DNA from: VXNJ01 sp009840625
Lineage (GTDB): Bacteria; Chloroflexota; UBA11872; VXNJ01
Length of the DNA: 64,000 nucleotides
Reading direction: 5' to 3'
Assembly (NCBI GenBank): GCA_965207915.1
Contig: OZ242304.1
Coordinates: 2,377,125 to 2,441,124 of the forward strand
How positions within the stretch are numbered: the first letter of the stretch is position 1; each line of letters starts with the position of its first letter. Below, piece after piece: positions 34,867 through 43,660 of this stretch. The translations under genes were made by a program, and so were the position numbers. The notes below the pieces were generated by a model. That model did no database searches, was not told the DNA's origin, and worked only from the letters and a program-made list of their open reading frames with translations.

Positions 34867-34992
34867 GCAAACTCCAGAACCCGCGGAGAACTCTAGTCGC
34901 GGGCCCTGCTGGCCGGCGGCGCGGTGATCGACGGGGCCCTGATCCACGCCGGCAGCGGGCTTGCCATGTCTGCAATCCTTGTGGGATCGTAG
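34860..34992 (+). pseudogene. Frameshifted copy of the 43-aa membrane mini-protein
   Basis: From ATG 34860 the frame reads MLSKLQNPRRTLVAG. A one-base shift near 34905 then gives LLAGGAVIDGALIHAGSGLA-MSAILVGS and a stop at 34992. This matches the intact protein at 55284-55415 (MMRKLRHPQGALSLV then LLAGGAAIGGALVYAGSWFA). It is therefore a degraded paralogue, and the similarity continues a little beyond the stop. Confidence 0.6.
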
Positions 34993-35020
34993 CCGCCGAT
35001 CATTGACCGGTGCACATGCT

Positions 35021-35156
35021 CTAAAGGCGGTCCGCTGCCAGGAATCCGCGCTGCTGCAGCTGCGCCGCCAGGTAGGCCTGATCCCTATCGCCCTTGAGGG
35101 AGTTGCAGGCGCCGCATAGCAGCTGCAGGTTGCCCGGTGTCGGTGGCGAGTTAATT
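35021..35156 (-). pseudogene. HNH-endonuclease tail of a DNA methyltransferase-like protein
   Basis: Minus-strand frame ending at 35021: NLQLLCGACNSLKGDRDQAY, then LAAQLQQRGFLAADRL. The NLQLLCxxCNxxKGDR pattern is the last half of an HNH domain (CxxC of the zinc site plus Asn/Lys), as found at the C-terminus of certain site-specific DNA methyltransferases. It is cut off upstream by the IS1182 end at 35157. A 5' methyltransferase fragment of compatible type lies at 53339-53525. Confidence 0.6.
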
Positions 35157-36840
35157 GGGCCTGTTGAAAAACCGGCCAATTCCTCGGCAATTCCGACCTG
35201 AATCGATTTTTTGAAGAATTCGGGCCGTCCGTGGACCGTTCCAGGACCCTGACCGGTTTTGGAGCACCGTTCCGCTGGCGCTGGCCGTGAATCAGCGCAT
35301 TCGACCCCGATCTGAGGACTTGGGGCGAGAAGATCCGCCGCTATCGCCATCTCAGGTCCCCATTACCTGGGCGGCGGGCGGGTCGACCGCCAGTTGGCGG
35401 ACCGCCTTCTTGAGGTTGTGGGCCAGCGAGGCGATGAATACCTCGCAGTCCACTTTGTGTATTCCCCGCATCCAGGCTCTTCTAAACCCCAGCCGGTCAA
35501 GATGCGCGAACACCCCTTCGACCAGGTGCGAGCGGGCCCTGATCTGGTCCTGGTAGATGGAAGTTGCGTTGCGCTCCCGGGCTCTTTGGATGGCCTCGAA
35601 ATGCGGACTTAACCCAACCATTCGTCGCAGCTGTTTCGGGGTGAGGCAGCTCTCCTTGATGGGGCAGGCCCGACAGTCGCGCTGCCGGGCCACATATTGA
35701 TAGTTGCCGGTGCTGCGGTTGATGCTGGGATTGCGTTTTAGAGACCTTGCCCTGAGGGCATATCAAGTGGTCGCCGTGGTAGGCGAACCGGCCGCGGTAC
35801 ACGTCGCCCTTCTCCAGCTGGGTGGGATTGAAGGGGATGTAGGAGGGTATGCCCTCGGAGTCCAGGTGAGCGCGCAGCTCGCCGACGCTGTAACCGGCGT
35901 CGGCGGTGAACGCGGCCGGCTTGAAGGGAAGCTCGGCAAGCAGTCCCCGGGCCGCCTTCCACTCCCTTTGCGATGAGTGGGTCAGGCTTCGGGCGAGGAT
36001 GAAGCCGCCTTCGTCGACGGCGATGTTGTCCTCGTATGGAGAACGTGTACGGTGCGCCCGGGCGGCCGGTATGGCGCCGCCGGGCCGAGAGATCGACCTC
36101 GGAGAGCTGGACCCTGCCCTTGCGGTCCTGGAAGTATTTGCGGCGCGGCCGGTATCTGCCGCGGTCGTCTCCATCGCCGTCTTCCGAATCGTCCTCCTCC
36201 AGGACGAACAGCCCGTTCTCCTCAATGGCCTTCTCCTGGAACTCGGCAATTGATAACCCGGAGGGATAGAGATTGTGCAGGGCCAGGTTGGCCCGCACCA
36301 GCGAGGAGTCGACGTAGAGCTGCTTTGAGAGCATCCCCATCTGCAGGAGCTGGTGGTTGAAGCGCTTGAAGATCTCGGCGAACCCGTCCCGGCCGATGCG
36401 CTCGATGAAGACCGAGATCGTCGAATGGTCAAAGACCTTCTCGTCGATCCCCATGAAGCAGAACCATCTGCAGGCGATGTTCTCGGAAATCGCGTGCACC
36501 AGCCTGCGGTAGGAGGTGATGTCGTACAGGGACGAAATCAGCAGCGCCCTGACCATGACCTCGGGATGGATGGCCGGTCTGCCCGAATCGCGGGGGTACT
36601 TCTCCTCCAGCGGGGATACCAGCGCGGTGAAATCGAATGCCGCGTCGGTCTTGATCAGCAGGTGATTTGGGTCAATGAAGTCCCTGAGCTGGCGGGTGGT
36701 GAACTGAAACAGTGCCGAGTCGCGCTTGTGGCGGTCGAGGGCTTCGAGCATGCCTAATCCCGGGGGCTGATCGACTTCGTCAACCCCATCGTAGGAGCGG
36801 CAGGAGGACGTGTCTAGGCATTGACTTTTTCAACAGGCCC
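35157..36840 (-). mobile_element. IS1182-family element with 15-bp perfect inverted repeats
   Basis: GGGCCTGTTGAAAAA at 35157-35171 and its exact complement TTTTTCAACAGGCCC at 36826-36840 bound a degenerate transposase gene on the minus strand. Element length is about 1.68 kb. No clear target duplication is visible. Confidence 0.85.
35352..36751 (-). pseudogene. IS1182 transposase with two frameshifts
   Basis: From ATG 36751 the frame reads LRDFIDPNHLLIKTDAAFDF, then RPAIHPEVMVRALLISSLYD, VFDHSTISVFIERIGRDGFA and YVDSSLVRANLALHNLYP. Near 36080 it shifts to a second frame (DEGGFILARSLTHSSQREWK, AFTADAGYSVGELRAHLDSE), and near 35700 to a third (CRACPIKESCLTPKQLRRMV, SHLVEGVFAHLDRLGFRRAW). All parts of the transposase, including the C-x2-C zinc-like segment, are present, so only two small indels separate it from an intact gene. 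Confidence 0.85.
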
Positions 36841-36897
36841 TTCCAAATGGCCGCGAACACAAAATAATCACGACAACGCCGCAAGAGCGTCAACACC

Positions 36898-37290
36898 ATG
36901 ATTCAAGCCCCATCAAATCCCGGCCAATTGATATTCGACGAGGTCGCAATGCGGATGTGCCCGCTAATGCCATCACGGAAGTTCGTCGACTATTGCAAAA
37001 AACGAAACCTTCGCGTTTATCGCGAGCTCCTTCACCAGTACGAGGAACTCGGTATATTCAGGCCCCTGGTTCGCGTTGTAAAACCACAGGGCGATGAACC
37101 CGCCCTCTTTTGTGATGGAACTTCCACCGAACTGCGCTTTCGCGCAGGACACGCAATAGACGCGAGCGCACCGGGTGAAAAATATGTGGTGGCCGATTTA
37201 GAAGACCGACACAGCGAAGCGTTCTATTCACGATTCCAAGTCATGTCGTTGCGGCAGATCCTCCAGCCAGCCATTGACCTCGTATCTTGA
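36898..37290 (+). CDS. Hypothetical protein, probably truncated by IS110 element B
   Basis: A 130-aa frame from ATG 36898: LIFDEVAMRMCPLMPSRKFV, then DYCKKRNLRVYRELLHQYEE and YSRFQVMSLRQILQPAIDLV. The sequence is protein-like throughout, with no recognised family. The stop lies exactly in CCTCGTATCTTGA, a sequence also found at the left end of the IS110 remnant at 43340, so the frame appears to run into the element. It is likely the N-terminal part of a longer interrupted protein. Confidence 0.5.
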   Translation: MIQAPSNPGQLIFDEVAMRMCPLMPSRKFVDYCKKRNLRVYRELLHQYEELGIFRPLVRVVKPQGDEPALFCDGTSTELRFRAGHAIDASAPGEKYVVADLEDRHSEAFYSRFQVMSLRQILQPAIDLVS

Positions 37291-37302
37291 TTACGGGAAG
37301 TC

Positions 37303-37370
37303 CCGGGTGCGGTAGACCGATTCTCCTTTGATCCGCAGAGACCGAAGTCAAGCGTGGTCGCCGCACCCGG
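37303..37370 (+). ncRNA. Candidate bridge-RNA stem-loop, IS110 element B left end
   Basis: CCGGGTGCGG (37303-37312) pairs perfectly with CCGCACCCGG (37361-37370), enclosing about 48 bases. The same arms, with one compensatory change, occur in the remnant at 43364-43432, and a near-complete version (9 of 10 pairs) in element C (minus strand, within 52351-52550). The position before the transposase fits an IS110 bridge RNA. Confidence 0.5.
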
Positions 37371-37470
37371 TAACCCGCCGCCGCAATCCGAACAATTGCC
37401 AGGGGCCCGTCGGGAGCCCGTATCTGCGAGGAAGGATCGAAGGCGGCGGGAAGTTACAGGGAGTCTATCT

Positions 37471-38568
37471 GTGAACGCCCCCGTATTCGTAGGCGTCGAC
37501 GTCTCGTCCGAGCACCTCGACGCCGCCTTCGGGCCGCAGGGGCCGGTCCAGCGGTTCGGCAACACCCGGGCCGGGATCAGGAAGCTGATCGGGCGCCTGA
37601 TCGAGCTCGAGGTCGCCGTCGTCCTCATGGAGGCCACGGGCGGCTGGGAACGGGCCCTGGCCGAGATGCTGGCGGGAGCGTCCCTGCCGGTGGCGATCGC
37701 GAACCCCCGCCAGGTGCGCGACTACGCCCGCGCGATGGGCGTCCTGGCCAAGACCGACGCGGTCGACGCAAGGGTCATCGCCCGGTTCGCCGCCACCGGA
37801 CACTACCAGCTCTGGACAGCGCCCGATCCGGCGAATAGGGAACTGGCCGATCTGGCTGGCCGGCGCCTGCAGCTGGTTGCCCAGCGTACCGCCGAGCAGA
37901 ACCGCCGCCGCCTGGTTGGGAGCCGGATTGTCCGCTCCGACATCGGCCGGGCGGTCGGCGGCTTAAAGCGCCGCATCAAGCGCCTGGACCGGGAGATCGC
38001 CAGGCTGATCGCCGCATCGCCCTACCTGCGGGCCCGCGCCGGCCTGATCGCATCGGTCCCCGGCGCCGGACCCCAGCTGGTGGCCGTCCTCGCGGCCTAT
38101 CTGCCCGAACTGGGGCTGGTGGGCAACAAGCAGGTCTGCGCCCTGGTCGGGGTGGCCCCCTTCAGCCGCGACAGCGGCAAGTACTCGGGCAAAAGGTTCG
38201 TATGGGGCGGACGCGCCAGGGTCCGCGCCGCGCTCTACATGGCGGCGCTGTCAGCCTCCAGGCACAACCCCCGGATCAGGGCGTTCTACGAGCGCCTGCT
38301 GGCGGCCGGCAAGCCCAAGAAGGTAGCGCTCACAGCCTGCATGCGCAAGCTGCTGACCATCCTGAACGCGATGCTGCGCAGCGGCGAGTACTGGCGCGCG
38401 GAAGAAGCGATCCCGGAACAGCCGCCCCAAGCAGATGCCGGCGCTGCCGACCAGGGATGGTCCCCGGTCGTCGGCGAGGCTTCGACGACCGATCGCGGCG
38501 AGGGCGGGAAGGCCGCTGCCCGGGAGGATCGGATAACGGATGGGGACGTGCCCGCGGGCCGAGGCTGA
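37471..38568 (+). CDS. IS110-family transposase (element B)
   Basis: A 365-aa protein from GTG 37471 (AGGGAG 7 bases upstream). DEDD motifs: VFVGVDVSSEHLDAAFG (Asp), VVLMEATGGWERALAEM (Glu), VLAKTDAVDARVIARFA (two Asp). The C-terminal Tnp domain has LIASVPGAGPQLVAVLAAYL and LVGVAPFSRDSGKYSGKRFV with the catalytic Ser, ending LRSGEYWRA. About 50 further residues (PPQADAGAADQGWSPVVGEA...) are not typical and result from the frame remaining open into the element's right end. Otherwise intact. The related elements are C (51312) and the remnant at 43822. Confidence 0.95.
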   Translation: MNAPVFVGVDVSSEHLDAAFGPQGPVQRFGNTRAGIRKLIGRLIELEVAVVLMEATGGWERALAEMLAGASLPVAIANPRQVRDYARAMGVLAKTDAVDARVIARFAATGHYQLWTAPDPANRELADLAGRRLQLVAQRTAEQNRRRLVGSRIVRSDIGRAVGGLKRRIKRLDREIARLIAASPYLRARAGLIASVPGAGPQLVAVLAAYLPELGLVGNKQVCALVGVAPFSRDSGKYSGKRFVWGGRARVRAALYMAALSASRHNPRIRAFYERLLAAGKPKKVALTACMRKLLTILNAMLRSGEYWRAEEAIPEQPPQADAGAADQGWSPVVGEASTTDRGEGGKAAAREDRITDGDVPAGRG

Positions 38569-38700
38569 CCGCCGGTAGCCGGCGCCGTCGATCGCCCCGC
38601 CGGGGCAGGATCCCTGGCGCAGCCATGCCCAGAACGGAGAAGCTGTCGCGGATCCGATGAAAACGGGCCGTGACGGCCCAGGAAATCTCGCAATCGACTG

Positions 38701-38903
38701 CCTGGTGTCCCCGCTCTGCTCTCCCCCGCACCGCCACTCAACTCACCCCTTCCGGACTTGACAAAAAAGACAATTGCTTGAACTGGACCGCTTCATATCG
38801 ACATAGTGCGCACTTGGCACTAAATCCAATGGGGATTATGTCCATTACCGGGAAATAGCACGGACGTGCATTCCACTGCCAATTGGATTGGCTACCTGGA
38901 GCT
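38701..38903. other. Start of an AT-richer island, no gene
   Basis: GC drops visibly here (for example TTGACAAAAAAGACAATTGC). Nothing recognised; possible promoter elements only. Confidence 0.4.
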
Positions 38904-39305
38904 TTATTCCGGCGGGTTAACGAACAATGGCAAGGCGATTAACTCTAATCCGTCCACGAATACCCGAACTGTGTGTTCACCCACTGCAGAGATCGGCAGG
39001 TACTTAATGTTCAGGCTTACTAATGCGCTCCGGGTTGCTCCCGCCAATGCAGGCGGGATCGCCAACGATCGGTCCCCCAATTCAGACTGGCGGCCAGAAG
39101 GAGTTTCCAAGACCGCCGACACCAAATGCTCTCCGACTTCGTTGTCCAGCAGATCAAATTCGCAAATGATTGCGAGTACATTGCGCAACGCGTGTGGTTC
39201 ATGCCTCGCGGCTCGAATTACTCCGAGCCCAAGTCCTTCGACGTTGACCGTTCCGTCTGGTCGCTCTTCGACACGAGTACATAAGAACCCGTATTGGGGT
39301 CGCAT
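38904..39305 (-). CDS. DUF6941-like hypothetical protein
   Basis: A 133-aa protein from ATG 39305. The pattern YGFLCTRVEERPDGTVNVEG, LGLGVIRA, a strand LRNVLAIICEFDLLDNEVGE and the closing HTVRVFVDGLELIALPLFV resembles small bacterial proteins of the DUF6941 kind (a beta sandwich beginning with a phrase like 'CDxAREEGGKxxVxG'). Function unknown. GC is lower than in the transposon genes around it. An overlapping small frame precedes it on the same strand. Confidence 0.5.
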   Translation of the reverse strand: MRPQYGFLCTRVEERPDGTVNVEGLGLGVIRAARHEPHALRNVLAIICEFDLLDNEVGEHLVSAVLETPSGRQSELGDRSLAIPPALAGATRSALVSLNIKYLPISAVGEHTVRVFVDGLELIALPLFVNPPE

Positions 39306-39418
39306 TCAAACACCTCTAACGATTCCAGTTCCAGCTTTGGTTCTAGGTCGAGCACCACGACCTCTTTAATCTGAGCAACCCGGTGCTTGCTGGAGTTGTG
39401 GTTCAATTCGCTGCCCAT
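39218..39418 (-). CDS. Small hypothetical protein overlapping the DUF6941-like gene
   Basis: A 66-aa acidic frame from ATG 39418: VAQIKEVVVLDLEPKLELES, LEVFECDPNTGSYVLVSKSD. It overlaps the next gene by 88 bases in another frame, more than usual for coupled genes, so only one of the two starts may be right. No family. Confidence 0.3.
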   Translation of the reverse strand: MGSELNHNSSKHRVAQIKEVVVLDLEPKLELESLEVFECDPNTGSYVLVSKSDQTERSTSKDLGSE

Positions 39419-39419
39419 T

Positions 39420-40525
39420 CAATCCCCCTCGGGGTAGCAACTTTTAACAACGAAGAACCATGCATCGTTGCTGTCCATTTGGGAATGCTGACATATTGTC
39501 TGCGCAAGTATTCGCGGTAGGACGGCGAATAATCTTGCGCAACGTATCGCGATTCGATCGCGCAGCTGCTATCGATGCCAGATCGTTGGACATGCTCGCC
39601 ACTTCCGCAAGTGCCCACCGAACAATCGTCAGGAATCTAACGCCTCGCCGAGCCAACTGTCGATCGTGGCGCATGTCCAAAGCAAATCGGATCGCCATGC
39701 GCATCAATGCACGCCGTCGTGCCTTTTGCACTATGCAACCATGCACTTCGCTGCGACCCAGAGTCAGATCCTTCACGCTGAGGCCATGATTCGTTTATTT
39801 TATGTATGGTACCAATTCTTGCAGCCGGCGACCGCAGCCGAATCCGTTCCCATCGGTGATTAACCCGCCATTTCGTGGCAAAGCGAAACTCTGTAGGCTC
39901 CGTCGCTTGCGGGCGTTTGGGAAGTGCTTAACCGCATTCGCGTGCCTGCAAAGGAGACCCGGATCAGCTACCTTGCGCGTGAAATCGGGTTGCGATCGGA
40001 AATATTTGTTTCCCTGTCCCGGGCCAGTTTGGCTGAATAGCGATTGGATCGCCCGTCACCCGGGAGATCCGAGTGGGCTTAGTGAATCGCCGCTACTGTC
40101 CACATTGTGCCCATGGCCACCCAGGTGGAGGTCCTTGACCGATTGCGCGGTCAAGGAAGCGCGACTTGAAAAGCGGAGGTAATACTTCACGATCTAGGGT
40201 CACGTGACTAAACGTCCAAATTTGATCAGCGTTTGCCCTTATTCGTCGTTAAATCATCGGCCGCACGGAGGCGAGTTCCATCGGAGCGGATGGAGCTGAG
40301 TGAATGTTTCCAGTCGCTCAAGTTGATTCGCCAATGTGCGATTATTGTTTTAGCATCGGTTAGGAAGCAATTCGGCAGCGGATTTGGCCATTCGAATCGA
40401 TATTTTGCGAAACTACTTGGAGTGAACTTTCACTTCGATTGAGAGGCGAAAGCCCGATTCAATAGGCTGAATTGGCCTTTGGGGGTCGCTAATCAAACCG
40501 GCGAGTAAGGTCCTGGGATTCAATC
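39420..40525. other. About 1.1 kb without a convincing gene
   Basis: AT-richer than the surroundings. Competing frames on both strands at 39444-39789 have balanced composition and no family match. There is a 9-bp stem-loop at 40133-40156 (CCTTGACCG / CGGTCAAGG, 6-base loop). Probably intergenic or decayed. Confidence 0.4.
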
Positions 40526-40918
40526 ATGTCGGCAACCGAAATCCTCTCGATGATTGCCTCGCTTGCATCAATCATTTTGGCTGGTTGCGCTATTTTCTAT
40601 GCTTGGCAATCTGAGAGGAAATCTAAAGAGAATTTTGATGGCGCTCGCGATTTGTTGGGTGAAATCCGCGAGAAGTCGGCAGTCATCGAATCGGCAGTTA
40701 GCGAAACCCAACTAAAGTTGACCGATGCCGTGATAGACGCTGCCAAGCCCAGGCAGTCTCAAGAGGAAATAATGATGAATACGCTATTGCCGATGGCACG
40801 GGAGGATCCGGGGGGTTTCCGCGAATTGATGGAGGCATTCCAGTCGCAACAACCGGAACAAAGCAACAACCGCCGCCCTTCGAGGGCTGAGCGTCGCCGC
40901 CAAAGCCAATCGCGATAA
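40526..40918 (+). CDS. Small membrane protein with coiled-coil tail
   Basis: A 130-aa protein from ATG 40526. Residues about 5-28 are a single transmembrane helix (ILSMIASLASIILAGCAIFY). It is followed by a charged helical region ERKSKENFDGARDLLGEIRE and KSAVIESAVSETQLKLTDAV consistent with a coiled coil, and an Arg/Gln-rich tail RRPSRAERRRQSQSR. Such single-helix coiled-coil proteins are common next to defence or mobile genes, but no function is known. It sits alone in the AT-rich island just before IS1182. Confidence 0.6.
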   Translation: MSATEILSMIASLASIILAGCAIFYAWQSERKSKENFDGARDLLGEIREKSAVIESAVSETQLKLTDAVIDAAKPRQSQEEIMMNTLLPMAREDPGGFRELMEAFQSQQPEQSNNRRPSRAERRRQSQSR

Positions 40919-41028
40919 GGGTTCCCACCAAAGCCACAAGCATTCACTTTGCGACGACGGGTCCCTGCCCGTGTGCCTGCGCACGTTAAGTCAATATGCA
41001 GTGGAAATCAAGAGTTGTTTTCGCCCTA

Positions 41029-42996
41029 GAAACCCGGCCGAAAAGCCCCTGAACAAAGGGCGAATCGGCAGTCAAACATTAAAATATCAACAGGTCCCTT
41101 TGCGGGCCGTCTCACAGATACAAACATAACAATTCCAGGGTGCGGCGGGGATGCTTGGATCACATGCCCAGCAGGGCCTTCTGCAGGCCGACAACCTCTA
41201 CCTCGACTTCGTCGGCCGGAACTCCTTCTACGGCCATCTGGCCTCCCTGCGCGGGGAGCTGTTCAGGGACGAGGACTTTAGTGACCTCTACTGCCCCGAC
41301 AACGGCCGCCCCGGGGTGGCGCCCTCCATCCTGGCCACCGCCCTGCTGCTGCAGGCCCACGACAAGGTCTCCGACAACGAGGCCAAGCAGCGCGCCGACT
41401 TCGACCTGCGCTGGAAGGTGGCCCTGGGGACCGCGATCGACGATCGCCCGTTCGCCAAGTCCACCCTGCAGCTGTTTAGGACCCAGCTGATACTGCACGG
41501 GAAGATGCAGGCGGTCTTCAAGCGCTCGCTGGAGCACGCCCGGGAGTCCGGACATCTCAAGGGCCGGCGCATGAAGCTGGCGCTGGACACCACCGCCATC
41601 CTGGGCCGGGGCGCCCAGCGCGACGCCTACAACCTGATCGGCGACGGCTGCCGGCTGCTGATCGGGGCCCTGGCCGAACTGGACGGCCGCGAACCGGCCG
41701 ACTGGGCCGCGGCCGAAGGCTACCCCCTCCACGCCGGTAAAAGCCTCAAGGGCCGGGCGGCCATCGACTGGTCTTCACGCAAGGCGAGGCGCCGGCTGCT
41801 TAAGCGCATCGTCAGCGACGCCGACTCGCTGCTCGGGCGAGCCCGCGCGGCGATTGCCGCCATGGACCCGGGCGATGAACGCGCCCGCGACCTTGCCGAT
41901 AACGCCGCGCTGCTGTCTAAGATCCTGCTCCAGGACGTGGAGCGCAGTCCCGCCCCGGACTCAGACGGCGACGGCCCGGCGCTGAAGCGGGGCGGCGGCC
42001 GCGATAGGACCCTGTCGGTGCACGACCCCGAGATGCGGCACGGCCGCAAGAGCTCGCGGCAGCGCTTTGCCGGCCACAAGGCTTCCCTGGCGGTCGATAC
42101 CGCAAGCGGCCTGATAACCGCGGTCGGGGTCATCGCCGGCAACGCCCCCGACGCCGACGGCGCCCTGGACCTGGTCCGGGAATCCGAGTGCAACGCCGGA
42201 TCAAGTGCCGAAACCGTCATCGGCGACTGCGCCTACGGCGCCGGGGACACCCGGCAGCGCTTCGCCGACGGCGGGCAGGACCTGCTGGCCCGGCTGCCGG
42301 GCCGGCCGCGCAGCGACTACTTCCAAAAACAGGACTTCCGGATCGATCTGGACTCCGGGACCTGCACCTGCCCGGCCGGGCATAAGACCTCCGACTACCG
42401 CCCTTCGCGCCCGCGCCGGGCCTGGAAGTCGAAGCGGGCCGGCGTCTTCCACTTCGCCCGGGAGCAGTGCTCGCCCTGCCCGCTCAGGGGATCCTGCGTA
42501 CGCTCCCGGGCCAGGCCCAACCGCCGGATCAGCATCCATCCCCAGGAAGCCCTGCTGCAGCGGGACCGGCTGCGCCAGCGGGGCGAGGAGGGCCGTCGGC
42601 TGATGCGCCTGCGGACCGTCGTCGAGCACCGCCTGGCCCGGCTCTGCCAACTGGGGATAAGGCAGTCGCGGTTCTTCGGCCGCTCCAGGACCCTGTACCA
42701 GCTGCTGATGGCCGCGACCGTGGCCAACCTGACCCTGACGGCCGGCAGGACGGGAGAGTTTGCCCCCCGGGGTCCGGATATGGGGCCGGACGGGGACGGA
42801 AACGGGCGATCCCGATCCCGAAACCGCTCGTTGGCGCCGCTGGCGGGCCGGATCGCCGGATCATTGACTATGAACCGCCGAAAAACGCCGCAATCGGCTG
42901 CCGAAACGGTCCTCGAGCGAATCCGCGGACTGGCGGCGGACCTGTTGCGGACGGCAAATCCCGGGCGTTTGACCTGGGGTTTTAGGCCGGGTCTCT
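41029..42996 (+). mobile_element. IS1182-family element (second, intact)
   Basis: Imperfect terminal repeats: AACCCGGCCGAAAAGCCCC near 41031 and, on the other strand, GACCCGGCCTAAAACCCC from 42995. The element holds one full-length transposase and is about 1.97 kb. No target duplication is obvious. Confidence 0.8.
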
Positions 42997-42998
42997 AG
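41151..42998 (+). CDS. IS1182-family transposase, full length
   Basis: A 615-aa DDE transposase from ATG 41151. N-terminal DUF772-like domain (GRPGVAPSILATALLLQAHD, then KVSDNEAKQRADFDLRWKVA), catalytic part MKLALDTTAILGRGAQRDAY (first Asp), KASLAVDTASGLITAVGVIA, TVIGDCAYGAGDTRQRFADG (second Asp), a zinc-like CTCPAGHKT ... CSPCPLRGSCVRS segment and RLRTVVEHRLARLCQLGIRQ with the final Glu. The reading frame runs through the right inverted repeat, and the TAG stop is completed by flanking DNA. Apparently functional. Confidence 0.95.
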   Translation: MLGSHAQQGLLQADNLYLDFVGRNSFYGHLASLRGELFRDEDFSDLYCPDNGRPGVAPSILATALLLQAHDKVSDNEAKQRADFDLRWKVALGTAIDDRPFAKSTLQLFRTQLILHGKMQAVFKRSLEHARESGHLKGRRMKLALDTTAILGRGAQRDAYNLIGDGCRLLIGALAELDGREPADWAAAEGYPLHAGKSLKGRAAIDWSSRKARRRLLKRIVSDADSLLGRARAAIAAMDPGDERARDLADNAALLSKILLQDVERSPAPDSDGDGPALKRGGGRDRTLSVHDPEMRHGRKSSRQRFAGHKASLAVDTASGLITAVGVIAGNAPDADGALDLVRESECNAGSSAETVIGDCAYGAGDTRQRFADGGQDLLARLPGRPRSDYFQKQDFRIDLDSGTCTCPAGHKTSDYRPSRPRRAWKSKRAGVFHFAREQCSPCPLRGSCVRSRARPNRRISIHPQEALLQRDRLRQRGEEGRRLMRLRTVVEHRLARLCQLGIRQSRFFGRSRTLYQLLMAATVANLTLTAGRTGEFAPRGPDMGPDGDGNGRSRSRNRSLAPLAGRIAGSLTMNRRKTPQSAAETVLERIRGLAADLLRTANPGRLTWGFRPGL

Positions 42999-42999
42999 G

Positions 43000-43260
43000 G
43001 TGGAAGCTCATATTCGCAAGCATCATTCTGGCACTGAAATCTGGGTCGAATTCGGTGACGCCCGGCCAGGGGAACGAATCTGGACAGATTCTCCGGTTTG
43101 GGTAGGTGCAGATCGTACAACAGACTTTGAAATCCGAGGGACACTAATCGGAGATGATTTGGCGGAGCCAGTCGATTGTGAATTGTTAGTTGGGGTAAGA
43201 GTTGAGTGTAGGCCTATGACTATTGAAGATGTGAATCGCTATCGCGCGCCCGCAGAGTAA
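43000..43260 (+). CDS. Hypothetical protein, 86 aa, possibly 5'-truncated
   Basis: The frame from GTG 43000 starts directly at the edge of IS1182: VEAHIRKHHSGTEIWVEFGD, then ERIWTDSPVWVGADRTTDFE and VECRPMTIEDVNRYRAPAE. The protein-like beta-rich sequence and lower GC distinguish it from the transposon. Without a ribosome-binding site of its own, it may be the 3' end of a gene interrupted by the element; I could not find the 5' end on the other side. Family unknown. Confidence 0.45.
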   Translation: MEAHIRKHHSGTEIWVEFGDARPGERIWTDSPVWVGADRTTDFEIRGTLIGDDLAEPVDCELLVGVRVECRPMTIEDVNRYRAPAE

Positions 43261-43363
43261 CGGATTGCAATACCCGAAGAATTGGGTCATCCTGGATCCT
43301 GATGATGTGCCCCAAAAACGTGAGCATTTAATCTAATCCCTCGTATCTTGGACATGGGAAGTA

Positions 43364-43432
43364 CCGAGCGCGGCAGACCGGATATTCCTTGGTTCTAAAG
43401 AAACCGCATAAAAGCGAGGTCGCCACGCCCGG
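43364..43432 (+). ncRNA. Candidate bridge-RNA stem-loop, IS110 remnant
   Basis: CCGAGCGCGG (43364-43373) and CCACGCCCGG (43423-43432) correspond to the perfect arms at 37303 and 37361 in element B. Eight of ten pairs are kept, and one pair is changed on both sides (T-A in element B, C-G here). Confidence 0.45.
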
Positions 43433-43551
43433 AATCCCGCTGTCTTAAGAACCCGAACAATTGCTTGGGGCCGGTCAGAGCCCGTATTTGCGAGGTGGCG
43501 GGGCCCCGATTTTGGTACCAGGCGGTTTGAGACATTCTCCTGTTGGAGGGT

Positions 43552-43583
43552 GCCATCAGTTCTCCTGCAGGAGAACTGATGGC
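43552..43583. other. Perfect 32-bp palindrome
   Basis: GCCATCAGTTCTCCTG followed by its exact complement CAGGAGAACTGATGGC with no spacer, centred on CTGCAG. It lies within IS3-derived DNA. It may have formed by inverted joining of two copies of an element end. Confidence 0.85.
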
Positions 43584-43660
43584 GACGGCGATTTCGCCGA
43601 CGCCCCGCGCCGCGGCCGGGACCGGCAGCAGCCGGCCCAGGATCGCCAGCAGCACCCCGA

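Larger units (their letters stand above)
37279..38700 (+). mobile_element. IS110-family element B (approximate limits)
   Basis: The left end is defined by similarity to the remnant at 43340 (CTCGTATCTTG, then GGGAAGTnCCG and GAGCCCGTATnTGCGAGG) and contains a conserved stem-loop. The right limit is not determined; the non-coding tail after 38568 extends perhaps to 38700. Confidence 0.6.

Noticed and set aside
39444..39789. Overlapping frames of about 110 codons on both strands
   Set aside because: Neither has a family match, ribosome-binding site or convincing composition; cannot choose between them.
40133..40156. Stem-loop considered as a terminator
   Set aside because: No following T-run and no gene clearly ending there.
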